Shown: positions 27,329 through 36,813 of the stretch, one piece after another
Layout: every line of letters begins with the position of its first letter
How positions within the stretch are numbered: position 1 is the first letter of the stretch
Assembly (NCBI GenBank): GCA_027118455.1
Contig: JAJAYZ010000017.1
Span: 1 to 64,000, forward strand
Direction of reading: 5' to 3'
Length of the DNA: 64,000 nucleotides
Source: Actinomycetes bacterium
GTDB taxonomy: Bacteria; Actinomycetota; Actinomycetes; JAHEKZ01
Notes under the pieces: model-generated
The model's database searches: none
What the model was told of the DNA's origin: nothing
What the model saw: only the letters and a program-made list of their open reading frames with translations
Translations under genes and position numbers: made by a program

Positions 27329-29322
27329 AACGCGACTCGTCTCGCCGCGCGGATCCGTCGGAAGACTCGGATGCCGGCGGCGAGGATGAGTAGGGCGACC
27401 GCAGCTCCGAACACGACAAAGGTGATCTGGCCAAACCCCTTCACGTCGACGGCGAGTGTGACCGGATCGTCGTAGGCGGCGCCGCGAGGCGTCAGCAGCT
27501 GCGCATCGAACGAAAGCCGACCGCTGGTTGTGGCGTCCAGCTGAACCTCAGCGAGGAACGATCGCGCTGGCGCGATCTTGATCCGCTCGTCCGGCCCGTT
27601 GACCCGAAGGCGTAGCGGATCCGTCGAGGTCACGCCCAGTCGCACGACTACTGCCTGGTCGAGCTGGTTGCGAAGGGTGACCGGGAACGAGCCGCTGTCG
27701 CCTCCTAGCGTCCCGCCCGCAGAGACGATGCGAACCTTGCTGCGTTGCGAGGAGAGCTGGTCGAGCGTCGCTGCTTGAGAAGCCTCAGCCGCTGGCGGAT
27801 CGGCGCGCCAAGCAGTACTGACCGATGTGAAGAGGGACTTCCCGATGGGCGTCGACAGCTGTTTCGGACGGGTGAGGATCGCGGCCAATCGATGGTTGTC
27901 GGTGAGCGCTTGGCTCGCGGCCGCCACCATGGAGGCCGGAAGCTGACGGTCAAGGGTCGTCGTTGGTATCGAGGGGGAATCGCGCAAAACGGTGGGGGCG
28001 CTGGGGTGGACGGCCTGGTCGAGGGAGACCGGGTTGAGCCAGCTCGCTCGCCTGATGGCGGTGACCAGCTCGTCGGCCCACAGCGGCGATGGGTCCCAGC
28101 GGCGCGGGGGGGCGATGACGAGCAGCCGGGGCTCATACAGTTCGAGCGCATGCAGGAGGGTCTCAGCAAGGAACCGCTGCCGGGCCAGCAGCACGTCAGT
28201 GGCGGTGTCTGCCGGGCTGGCCACCAGTGCGCTGGCGGGGGGGTCGGCGAGAAGAACATCGACCTGGGGGTCCTCCCAGGCTATCCGTCCCGACGGCGTG
28301 TAGGTCAGCGGACTGACCAAAGGAGCGTTCTCCTCGCTGAGCAGCACCACAGTGTCGCCGGCTCGCCCCGACGTGCCAATCACCTGTTCATCGCCGGCGC
28401 CGTCAGCTGGCCACGACAGGTCAGAGCGCGCTGTCGTACCTACCAATCGCTGGTAGACGCGGTCGCCCTTGGCTTGCCCTTGTCGCAGGAAGCCAGGTCG
28501 ACCCGCTGAGGCCACAGCAGCGACATCTGGATCGCCGTACGGAAGCGCGACGACCTCGCGGGTATCTGCTGAGGCGCTGAACGAGGACAACCACTGCTCG
28601 GCCCCTGGTTGATCAAGGGCGGCGGTGTCATCGAGGAGAGCAGGATCGACGACCCAGGTGGCTGGGGCCCCAGAACCTGAACGCACCAGGGTCGAGAGCC
28701 GCCCGCCTGGTGCAACTGCCGACGCGAGCGAGTCGTCGACGAACTCCCCTGTTGAGTCGCGAGTGGGTTCCCCGACCAGCGGCCAAAACATCAACAACCG
28801 GGTTGGCGAGACGCCAACACCATCGGGGGCCCAGGGGAGAAAGGTCGCGATCTCGGAGAGCTCGGCCCCAGTGACGGCGTCGACAGCCACGATGCGGAGT
28901 GGGAAGACGTCGGGACTATCGAAGGGGAGGTCATCGGTCGGCACGGCGATCGAGAACTCTTCGGTGGTACCGCGCCGCACTTTATTGAGGTCGTCGTCGG
29001 CCCCGCTGACGGCCGTGGTGAATGGCGGGTTAGCTGCTGCCTCGGTGATGGCGCTACGCGAGACGAATGCGGTGGTTCCGACTTCGAGTCGAACGGCGAC
29101 GTCCTCGAGAGTGCGGTTCGCGGTGAACGTGCCCTTGGCGCGCAGCGTCGTTCCCGGCTGAGCGGAGATGGGGGAGAGAGTGGTCAGGCGTAGTTCGGTG
29201 GTGAGTGGAGCCGCTGAGGCGCCTCCCCCGGGAATCAGTAGGACTGCTGCGGCCGAAGTGGCGAGCAGCATGCCGAGCCATCGCCAGACGCCGCGCGCCG
29301 GACGACGACGGGTGGGCGTCAT
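27325..29322 (-). CDS. DUF6049 secreted membrane-anchored protein
   Basis: 665 residues from the ATG at 29322, which begins directly before a signal peptide (about 1-38, ending ASAAPLT). The mature part has a beta-sandwich start, a central region with DVLLAD and LLVIAPPRRWDPSP segments, another Ig-like domain, and a C-terminal membrane helix (about residues 630-655) with a basic cytoplasmic tail (RRIRAARRVAL). It corresponds to the DUF6049 gene next to murJ (Rv3909). The role is unknown; coupling to murJ points to peptidoglycan precursor export. Confidence 0.85.
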   Translation of the reverse strand: MTPTRRRPARGVWRWLGMLLATSAAAVLLIPGGGASAAPLTTELRLTTLSPISAQPGTTLRAKGTFTANRTLEDVAVRLEVGTTAFVSRSAITEAAANPPFTTAVSGADDDLNKVRRGTTEEFSIAVPTDDLPFDSPDVFPLRIVAVDAVTGAELSEIATFLPWAPDGVGVSPTRLLMFWPLVGEPTRDSTGEFVDDSLASAVAPGGRLSTLVRSGSGAPATWVVDPALLDDTAALDQPGAEQWLSSFSASADTREVVALPYGDPDVAAVASAGRPGFLRQGQAKGDRVYQRLVGTTARSDLSWPADGAGDEQVIGTSGRAGDTVVLLSEENAPLVSPLTYTPSGRIAWEDPQVDVLLADPPASALVASPADTATDVLLARQRFLAETLLHALELYEPRLLVIAPPRRWDPSPLWADELVTAIRRASWLNPVSLDQAVHPSAPTVLRDSPSIPTTTLDRQLPASMVAAASQALTDNHRLAAILTRPKQLSTPIGKSLFTSVSTAWRADPPAAEASQAATLDQLSSQRSKVRIVSAGGTLGGDSGSFPVTLRNQLDQAVVVRLGVTSTDPLRLRVNGPDERIKIAPARSFLAEVQLDATTSGRLSFDAQLLTPRGAAYDDPVTLAVDVKGFGQITFVVFGAAVALLILAAGIRVFRRIRAARRVAL

Positions 29323-29364
29323 CCTGCGATGGTAGCCAGCGGCTGCCCGATAGGCTGGCCTCCC

Positions 29365-30789
29365 GTGTCCACTTCCCCTGATGAGGCCGCCCGCAAGCGC
29401 GCCATCGCCGAGTTGGTTCGGGTCTCCCCGGTGATCAGCGCACTCGGTGCCCACTTCGTCGGGGCCGGCCACGAGATCAGCCTTGTTGGAGGTTCAGTCC
29501 GCGATGCCCTGCTCGGTCGTCTGGGAAACGACCTCGACTTCACGACGTCGGCCGATCCGGAGGAAGTGGAGCGGCTACTGACCGGTCACGTCGACGCACT
29601 GTGGGACATCGGCAAGGCTTTTGGGACGATCGGCGCCAAGATCGGCCAGCTCACCTGCGAGATCACCACCTATCGCACGGAGAAGTACGACGCAGAGTCG
29701 CGCAAACCCGTCGTCGAGTACGGCACGTCGCTGGAGGGCGACCTCGGTCGCCGCGACTTCACCGTCAACGCAATGGCTGTCTCACTTCCGGAGCTGGCCT
29801 TCGTTGATCTGTTCGACGGAGTATCTGCCCTCGCCTCTCGGACGCTGCGAACACCCGGACGCCCGGAGGACTCGTTCGACGACGATCCGCTACGAATGTT
29901 GCGAGCTGCCCGGTTTGCGGCGCAGCTCGACTTCGAGGTTGAGCCGTCTGTGCTCGAGGCGATCTCCGGCATGGCAGAGCGGTTAGCCATCGTGTCGGCC
30001 GAGCGTTTACGCGATGAGTTCTCCAAGTTGGTGCTGTCGAAGAATCCACGCGCGGGACTGCGCATCCTCGTCGACACCACGCTTGCGGACCAGTTCATCC
30101 CTGAGCTCCCTGCGCTGCAGCTCGAGATTGATGAGCACCACCGTCACAAGGACGTCTACGAACACACCCTGACCGTTGTGGAGCAGGCCATCGACCTGGA
30201 ACAGGACGGGCCAGATCTCACGCTGCGACTTGCCGCCCTGCTGCACGACATCGGAAAGCCGGCGACCCGCCGGTTCGAGGATGGTGGTGGGGTGTCCTTC
30301 CACCACCACGAGATGGTCGGTGCGCGTATGACGCGCAAACGAATGAAGGCGCTTCGGTATCCGAAGGATCTCGTCCAGAACGTCTCCGAGCTCGTCGAGT
30401 TGCACCTGCGCTTCCATGGCTACGCTGACGGTGAATGGACCGACTCTGCGGTGCGCCGTTACGTCCGCGATGCGGGAGCGTTGCTGCCGCGCCTGCACTC
30501 CCTCACGCGCGCTGACTGTACGACACGCAACCGGCGCAAGGCCGCAGCACTGGCAGCTTCCTACACCGAACTCGAGGCCCGCATCGCTACGTTGGCCGAG
30601 GCCGAAGAGCTTGCGGCCATCCGCCCTGACCTCGACGGCAACGAGATCATGCAGATCCTCGCCATTGCGCCAGGCCGAGCGGTGGGTGATGCCTACCAGT
30701 TCCTGCTTGAGACTCGCCTGGACCGGGGACCGCTCGACCGCGCCGAGGCGACCCGCGTGTTGCAGAAGTGGTGGGACGCCCGTCAGTGA
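29365..30789 (+). CDS. pcnA: CCA tRNA nucleotidyltransferase
   Basis: 474 residues from the GTG at 29365. The nucleotidyltransferase head has GGSVRDALL and DLDFTTSA (metal-binding Asp pair), then GRRDFTVNAMA. A Pol-beta/CCA RNA-binding region is followed by an HD domain (HHRHKDVYEHTL, LLHDIGKPATRRF) present in the long actinobacterial forms. It adds or repairs the CCA end of tRNAs, needed here since the two tRNA genes in this window do not encode CCA. It diverges from DUF6049 and its stop overlaps the MFS gene on the other strand by 7 bp. Confidence 0.95.
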   Translation: MSTSPDEAARKRAIAELVRVSPVISALGAHFVGAGHEISLVGGSVRDALLGRLGNDLDFTTSADPEEVERLLTGHVDALWDIGKAFGTIGAKIGQLTCEITTYRTEKYDAESRKPVVEYGTSLEGDLGRRDFTVNAMAVSLPELAFVDLFDGVSALASRTLRTPGRPEDSFDDDPLRMLRAARFAAQLDFEVEPSVLEAISGMAERLAIVSAERLRDEFSKLVLSKNPRAGLRILVDTTLADQFIPELPALQLEIDEHHRHKDVYEHTLTVVEQAIDLEQDGPDLTLRLAALLHDIGKPATRRFEDGGGVSFHHHEMVGARMTRKRMKALRYPKDLVQNVSELVELHLRFHGYADGEWTDSAVRRYVRDAGALLPRLHSLTRADCTTRNRRKAAALAASYTELEARIATLAEAEELAAIRPDLDGNEIMQILAIAPGRAVGDAYQFLLETRLDRGPLDRAEATRVLQKWWDARQ

Positions 30790-32087
30790 GCCGGTTGGCG
30801 CCGGTTACCGACTGCAGGCCAACACGCCGCTCCGGCGAGAAGGAGGTAGCCGGCCCCGATGATGGCAGCGGCCCCGGCGCCGACGAGTGAGCTCATCGGG
30901 AGGGCGGCGACGGTGGCCGCACCGAGGACGAACGCCACGTTGAAGACGATGTCGTAGGCGATGAAGACGCGTCCGCGCATGTCGTCGTCGACTGCTCGCT
31001 GCAAGATGGTGTCGACGGTGATCTTGAGCATCTGAGCGCCGGCACTGAGCAGCAGCCAAGCGACGAGAAAGGCCCAGAGCCGAACGGCAACGAGGGGGAT
31101 GAGCGCCCCGAACGCAGCCACGGTGAGGGCGACGGTGGCTGTCGAACGCGCTCCCCGCCGTCGTACGAGAACGGGCGCGCTGAGCGCCGCAGCGAGGAGT
31201 CCGAGGCCAACGGCCAACGCAACAGCGGCGAGGGCGGCGAGAGCGCTCTCTTCGTCGCTGCTCGTTCCGTGCAGTTGGAAGCGGATCACGATGACCGTCC
31301 ACACGGTGAAGGCGCCGAACAGCAGTCGGTTGGCCGCCATCACGGTGAGGGCACGCGTGGCCGGTGCCGACGCAGCAACGTGGGTGACCCCTGAGCTAAT
31401 GTCCGCCCATGAGCTGGCCAGGACGTTGGGCCTGGGGAGCCTCCCCTCCCTGTCGTTATCGGGACCACTCTCAACGGGGCCGAGGGCGTCGTGGGTGAAG
31501 GCGCCTGTCGCGAGAACGGCAAGCAGGTAGCCGAGTGCGGCCGCCGCGAACGGAGCAGCGTCACCTGCCGCGTCGAAGGCCCCGCGGAGGGCAAGGCCAA
31601 TACCGGCCCCCGCGACGGTGGCAGCTGTGCCGAGCGTGGGAGCAAGGGCGTTGCCGGAGACGAGCAGGTCGGTCGAGACGGTGCGCGGCAGGGATGCCCC
31701 GAGCGCGGCAAGGATGAACCGATTGAGGCCAAGGGCGACCAAGGCACTCCCGAAGATCACGACTTCTGGAGCGGAAACCGCTGTCGCCACCGCCGTCACC
31801 GTGATGAGCAGTGCGCGCGCGAGGTTGGCCCAGGCCAGGACGCGGACGCGTGACCAACGGTCCAGAAGAACCCCGGCGATCGGTGCCACCAGACAGAACG
31901 GGAGGAGCAAGACGGCGAACCCAACCGCGATCCGCGTTGGCGATGGCGCGCGCTCGGGGGCGAAGAGAACGACCCCGACGAGGCCAGCCTGGAGCAGTCC
32001 GTCGGACACCTGTCCGACGAGCCGAACGCGGAGCAGCGCGCGGAACGCGGCGAGCCGAGAGAGGGCGCGCAGATGGGGGGCGATCAT
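30783..32087 (-). CDS. MFS-type transporter
   Basis: About 434 residues, 12 predicted membrane helices in two halves. It has an MFS loop 2-3 type motif (LLDRWSRVRVLAWANL) and a long central cytoplasmic loop (GPVESGPDNDREGRLPRPN). It is typical of the uncharacterised MFS genes next to pcnA in actinobacteria. Substrate unknown. An ATG at 32150 would add 21 residues; the ATG at 32087 starts just before the first helix and is preferred. Convergent with pcnA. Confidence 0.8.
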   Translation of the reverse strand: MIAPHLRALSRLAAFRALLRVRLVGQVSDGLLQAGLVGVVLFAPERAPSPTRIAVGFAVLLLPFCLVAPIAGVLLDRWSRVRVLAWANLARALLITVTAVATAVSAPEVVIFGSALVALGLNRFILAALGASLPRTVSTDLLVSGNALAPTLGTAATVAGAGIGLALRGAFDAAGDAAPFAAAALGYLLAVLATGAFTHDALGPVESGPDNDREGRLPRPNVLASSWADISSGVTHVAASAPATRALTVMAANRLLFGAFTVWTVIVIRFQLHGTSSDEESALAALAAVALAVGLGLLAAALSAPVLVRRRGARSTATVALTVAAFGALIPLVAVRLWAFLVAWLLLSAGAQMLKITVDTILQRAVDDDMRGRVFIAYDIVFNVAFVLGAATVAALPMSSLVGAGAAAIIGAGYLLLAGAACWPAVGNRRQPAH

Positions 32088-32334
32088 TGGGGCGAGCCTA
32101 GGCGCCAGCGGATGAAGCCAGATGTCCGTTTTCACCCCCCGTGATGTCATGCCTACGGAGGGTGCCTAAACGTCTTGATTGATGAATCAGTTTGTACTTT
32201 TCGGCCAACGTTCCACGAGGTGGCACACCGCGAAGTCGTATTGACGCCCCTTGACAGTGGGAGAAGCGTCGTCCCCACTCGTCGGGCGCGGATCCGGGGG
32301 GTACTCGCGGCGGGCGAGACGGAGGGATATATCC

Positions 32335-33455
32335 ATGGCTTCACGCATGCGCTGGACCGCGCGCCGGTGTTGCCGCTCGTGTCGTCGGTGTCGCAGCACC
32401 GGCCGCATGGGCAGCAACCACCTGGACGCCGGCTGCAACGGCTGACAAGACCGTCGCTGTGGCCACAGGTCAGTACAGCTGGAACTACGGTTCCTCGTTC
32501 GGAAAGCTGGCCAACGGAAAGGTGGCACTGTCGTACACGAGCGATGCCACTACCCCACAGGGCACTTACGTTCGCACCGGCACCGTGGACCCCTTCACCA
32601 AGGCAGTCACCTGGGGTAAGGCAAAGCGAACCAGTCAGGGAACCAAGTTCGCCGACCGCACTTCCCTTGCTGCTGGAGGGAACACGGTCCACGCTTCGTG
32701 GATTACGCAACACCGGGCGACCATCAGCGACATCACCCAGCCACGCGTTGCCTACGTCCGTACCCTGGTCGGCTCGACTTTGGGCGCCCCGATCAGGCTC
32801 AGCTCGGCCACAGGTCGTGTCGACTATCCGATTGTTGCCGCGTCCGGGACGAACTCATACGTGACCTACACCAATGCTGACACCGGCAAGGTCGTCGTAC
32901 GTCGCAGCACTGACAGTGGTCTGAGCTTCCTGGCAGCTCAGACCACTGGCACGACTACCCGCGACGACGGCGAAGGGAAGGCGGCGTGGCCGATAAACTG
33001 CGTTAGCGGCAGCAACGTTGCGGTCGTGTGGTTGCCAGGTGATGGCACCATCAAGCTCAGTCTCTCTGAAAACAGCGGGGCGACTTTCACCACCAAGTCG
33101 ATCAACGCTGTCAACGCCGGCGACAACGACGGACTCGTTCGATACTGCCCGCAAGAACATCTTCGCCTTCTCAGGCTGTGGGTATCTGGCCTCGTACAGC
33201 GGCACAGTGGCCCTGAACGGGCCTGGCGCCGTTGGAATCGCTGCGCCGCTCTGCGTGCAGGACGGCTGCGACTACACGTCGAAGACAACGCGCATTGACC
33301 TTAAGTGGCTCGAGTCAAGCAACAACGGTGCCACGTTTGCGCCGGCTCAAGCGTTGGCGAGCAGCTCGGTCGCTGGGAAGTATTTCGTCCTCTACAACAG
33401 GTGGACGGCGAACTACACGAACTACCGCCTGTACCTGTCCACCGGCCTGAGCTAG
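32335..33455 (+). pseudogene. Secreted BNR/sialidase-like protein, broken by two frameshifts
   Basis: Three frames must be joined. ATG 32335 reads a basic start (MASRMRWTARR); the hydrophobic part of a signal peptide (AGVAARVVGVAAPAAWA) continues in another frame after about 32370. The long middle frame runs to about 33140, and the end (DTARKNIFAFSGCGYL onward) is in a third frame, stopping at 33455. The body has Asp-box motifs typical of sialidase-type beta-propellers (RSTDSGLSF, SENSGATF, SNNGATF). Substrate unknown. It is preceded by GGAGGG and followed by a strong terminator. Either a recent pseudogene or two sequence errors. Confidence 0.65.
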
Positions 33456-33480
33456 GGCAGCAGTACTCCGGGGGGAGGGA

Positions 33481-33520
33481 GTAAGGGGTGGGGTCCGGGA
33501 AACCGGGCCCCACCCCTTAC
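33481..33520 (+). terminator. Strong hairpin terminator
   Basis: An 18-bp stem (one G-T pair) with a GAAA-type loop begins about 25 bp after the stop of the broken BNR-like gene. Confidence 0.8.
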
Positions 33521-33826
33521 CTCTGTCCGCTATGTCCTGGAGCTGACGCTCGCTGCTGGTGGGCGGTCACCCATGGGGTGCGCCAGGTTGCTGTGAAGTG
33601 TCACTTACCGATTTCGCGGCTCCGCCACCCCCAAGGCGGACGGTAACTCATCAAAAGTGGCCTTCTCGAGTCCTTGTGGTTGTGTCCGGACTCTTGGGGT
33701 TTGTCGGTTTTCTTGTCGTTCCGGCGTGTCATCCGTTCAGCCCCTCGTCCATGGGGTCCACAGTGGTCGACATCAGGGGGAGAACGAGGCAGGCCGACAA
33801 CGGCGTGCCCTGATGAGGGATGGACC
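33521..33826. other. Upstream region of the RTX-like gene
   Basis: 306 bp. I see no gene, no clear riboswitch and no good promoter pair. The ribosome site for the next gene (GAGGGATGG) is weak to moderate. Confidence 0.4.
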
Positions 33827-36742
33827 ATGACGCAGAGCAAACACATCTGGGCCCTTCGCGGCTCGCTGGCCCTAGCGCTGACCGGCGCCTTCGTCCTGAG
33901 CGGCGCCCCAGGGGCCTCGGCCTCCACCGGCGGGGTGTCCGGCGGAGTTCTGACGTACAACGCCACGAACAACGAGAACAACGACGTCCTCATCTGGCCG
34001 ACATCGGCAACTCCGGGAGCGATCACCCTGGACGACTTCGGGACAGGCTCCCTGGTCGCCGGAGCAAACTGCCCGCTCGTCTCCGGTGAGCTGCGCTGCA
34101 CCGGGGTCACCTCGATCGTGCTCAACCTCGGCAACCTCGGCGACGCCGCCGACTGGACGGCCATCACTCTTCCCGTCACCTACAACGCGTCGTCCGGCAA
34201 CGACGACGGCTATGGCGGGTCGGGCAACGACACCTTCAACATGAGCTCGGGGTTCGACTACGTCGAGGCCAATGTCGGCAACGACACCATGGTCGGCGGC
34301 ACCGAGGATGACTACGCCTTGATGGGTGACGGAAACGATGTCGTGAGCATGGACAACGGGTCCGACACGGTCTTCGGCGAAGCCGGCAACGACACCTTGA
34401 CGCAGAACGATGATCAGAGCGATGACTACGTCTACGGCGGGTCTGGCACTGACTTGGTCGACTACTCAAGCCGCACCCAGCGGGTCAATGTCTCCCTCGA
34501 CGGGGTGCAGAATGATGGCGAGGTTGGCGAAAACGACTTCATCGAGTCCGACATCGAGAACCTGATCGGCGGTGACGGCAACGACGACCTCAACGGGAAC
34601 GACCTTGGCGCCAATGTGATCAACGGCGGCGAGGGCAACGACAACATCGGTGGCGGCGGAGGGGTCGACAGCCTCATCGGTGGCAACGGTGAAGACTCTC
34701 TCTTCGGCGGCGGCGGAGCCGACACCGTCGACGGTGGCAACGATGGCGACACGCTCAAGGGCGGCGCCAACGTCGACACCATCACCGGTGGGCCCGGAAA
34801 CGATGACCTCTCGGGCAGCACCGAGAACGACACTCTTGACGGTGGCACAGGCAACGACAGCCTGCTCGGCGAGACCGGCGACGACACATTGACCGACCCA
34901 TCGGGCAGCAACTCTCTCGACGGTGGACCCGGCGACGACCAGATCACCGGTGGTAGCGATGCCGAGACAATCTTCGGACGCGAGGGCAGCGACATCATCG
35001 GTGGCGGTGACGGCAACGACACGCTGCTGGGTGGTCCGGACGTCGACATCCTCGACGGTGGACTTGGTGACGACACTCTCGTCGGAGGAACGTCAAGCGA
35101 CGTGCTCGGTGGAGGCGCTGGCATCGACAAAGCTGACTACTCAGCCCGCGTTGCAGCGGTCACCGTCACTCTGGACGATATCTCCAACGACGGTGAGTCC
35201 AACGAGTTCGACAACGTGCTTTCCGACGTTGAGAACATCGCAGGCGGCTACGGAAGCGACAAGCTGACCGGTGACGCCGACGCCAATGTCCTCACCGACG
35301 GCCCGGCCGGCGCCGATGTCCTGACCGGTAACGCTGGGGACGACGTCCTGACTGGAACGACCGGCGACGACTACCTCGATGGTGGCGCCGGCAGTGATCA
35401 GATGGCCGGAGGGGTCGGCAACGACTACTTCACCGGCGGTACCGAGACCGACACGGTCTCCTACACCGACCACGCAGCTGCCGTAACCGTTTCGATCGAA
35501 GCCGCGGCCAACGACGGTTCTGCTGGCGAGACTGACAACGTCTTCACCGACGTCGAGAATGTCGTCGGTACCGACCAGGGAGACACCCTGACCGGTAGCA
35601 CCTCGGCCAACGTCCTGACCGGCGGCGAGGGTAACGACGTGCTCACCGGTGGCGGTGGCACGGACAGTTACGTCGCCGGCAACGGCACTGACACGGTGTC
35701 CTACGCAGACAAGACGACAGCTGTGAGTGCCTCACTCGATGGGGTGGCCAACGACGGGACGGCTACTGAGTTGGAGAACCTCGGTGCCGATGTCGAGAAC
35801 CTCACTGGTGGTGCCGGAGCAGACACCCTGCTCGGTACGACAGCGGCCAACGTCTTCGTCGGCGGTGCAGGCAGCGACACGGTGTCGTACGCCGACCACG
35901 TCACGGACACGACCGTCACGTTGGATGGCGTGGCCAATGACGGGTCTGTTGGGGAGAACGACACCATCTCGACCGACATTGAGAACGTAACCGGTGGGTC
36001 GGCCAACGATGTGATCACCGGCGACGCCAACGCTAATCTGCTCAACGACGGATCGGGCGGCAACGACACCCTGACCGGTGGGATCGGAAACGACACCCTC
36101 ACTGCAGGGATTGGCGTTGACACTCTCTCCGGAGGTGACGGCAACGACATGATGCTCGGCGGTGACGGGGCTGACACGTTCGCGGGTGGGCTTGGGGCTG
36201 ACACGGCCTCGTACGCCGACCACTCGCTAGCAGTCAGCGCTTCGATCGACGGCGTCGCGAACGATGGTGCGGTTGGTGAGCTTGACAACATCGCAGTGGA
36301 TGTCGAAAACCTCACCGGAGGTTCTGCGGCCGATGTCCTGACCGGCAGCACCGCAGCCAACACCTTCGACGGTGGTCTGGGAGCAGACACGGTGAGCGGG
36401 CTCACGGGCGTTGACACGATCACCTACGCAAGTCGCACGGCGTCGGTGGTCGTCAAGCTCGATGCCAACGCAAACGACGGACAGGTCGGCGAGCTCGACA
36501 AGATCCTCACCGATGTCGAGAACGTGATCGGTGGCTCCGGGAAGGACACGATCACCGGCTCGAAGTTTGTCAACGTCATCACCGGTGGGCTCGGCGTCGA
36601 CAAGCTCATCGGCGGCAGCGGAAACGACACCTTCTACGCCAAGGACGGCGTGAAGGACACCCTCGATGGTGGCACCGGGACGGACAGCGCTCAGGTTGAC
36701 AAGAGTGACGTCCGCACCTCGATCGAGAAGACGATCAAGTAG
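33827..36742 (+). CDS. Secreted RTX-like calcium-binding repeat protein
   Basis: 971 residues from the ATG at 33827, which begins a good signal peptide (SLALALTGAFVLSGAPGASAS). The mature protein is almost entirely repeats: RTX nonapeptides of GGxGxDxLx type that form calcium-filled beta-rolls, interrupted by seven longer modules of about 38-40 residues with YxDHxxAVxVSLDGVANDG and TDVENLTGG. No enzyme domain, sortase motif or membrane anchor is visible. It may be a calcium-stiffened surface or matrix protein (inference). A longer start at 33674 gives no signal peptide and is rejected. It has its own terminator. Confidence 0.85.
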   Translation: MTQSKHIWALRGSLALALTGAFVLSGAPGASASTGGVSGGVLTYNATNNENNDVLIWPTSATPGAITLDDFGTGSLVAGANCPLVSGELRCTGVTSIVLNLGNLGDAADWTAITLPVTYNASSGNDDGYGGSGNDTFNMSSGFDYVEANVGNDTMVGGTEDDYALMGDGNDVVSMDNGSDTVFGEAGNDTLTQNDDQSDDYVYGGSGTDLVDYSSRTQRVNVSLDGVQNDGEVGENDFIESDIENLIGGDGNDDLNGNDLGANVINGGEGNDNIGGGGGVDSLIGGNGEDSLFGGGGADTVDGGNDGDTLKGGANVDTITGGPGNDDLSGSTENDTLDGGTGNDSLLGETGDDTLTDPSGSNSLDGGPGDDQITGGSDAETIFGREGSDIIGGGDGNDTLLGGPDVDILDGGLGDDTLVGGTSSDVLGGGAGIDKADYSARVAAVTVTLDDISNDGESNEFDNVLSDVENIAGGYGSDKLTGDADANVLTDGPAGADVLTGNAGDDVLTGTTGDDYLDGGAGSDQMAGGVGNDYFTGGTETDTVSYTDHAAAVTVSIEAAANDGSAGETDNVFTDVENVVGTDQGDTLTGSTSANVLTGGEGNDVLTGGGGTDSYVAGNGTDTVSYADKTTAVSASLDGVANDGTATELENLGADVENLTGGAGADTLLGTTAANVFVGGAGSDTVSYADHVTDTTVTLDGVANDGSVGENDTISTDIENVTGGSANDVITGDANANLLNDGSGGNDTLTGGIGNDTLTAGIGVDTLSGGDGNDMMLGGDGADTFAGGLGADTASYADHSLAVSASIDGVANDGAVGELDNIAVDVENLTGGSAADVLTGSTAANTFDGGLGADTVSGLTGVDTITYASRTASVVVKLDANANDGQVGELDKILTDVENVIGGSGKDTITGSKFVNVITGGLGVDKLIGGSGNDTFYAKDGVKDTLDGGTGTDSAQVDKSDVRTSIEKTIK
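34457..36535 (+). repeat. Seven-copy module array inside the RTX-like gene
   Basis: Protein-level modules begin with [VAI][DST]Y and end in D[VI]EN[LIV], followed by beta-roll nonapeptides. The first begins at codon 34457 and the last at 36419. Spacing varies because the number of nonapeptides between them differs. DNA copies are diverged, so this is an old amplification. Confidence 0.8.
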
Positions 36743-36753
36743 GGGACTGACCA

Positions 36754-36807
36754 GATCAAACAACGATGGGCCCCGGGAGAAATCCCGGGGCCCATCGTTG
36801 TTTGATC
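36754..36807. terminator. Bidirectional terminator, perfect 25-bp stem
   Basis: Arms 36754-36778 and 36783-36807 pair perfectly around a GAAA loop. It lies between the convergent RTX-like gene and ino1 and ends in A and T runs on both sides of the stem, so it can stop transcription both ways. Confidence 0.9.
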
Positions 36808-36813
36808 CGAAGA

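Noticed and set aside
34462-36423. Long Ser/Pro-rich frames antisense to the RTX-like gene
   Set aside because: They arise from the repeat composition of the RTX gene (GGxGxD codons read backwards).
34457-36535. CRISPR-like or satellite repeat array
   Set aside because: Periodicity is at codon level with diverged DNA copies and no spacers; it is a protein repeat.
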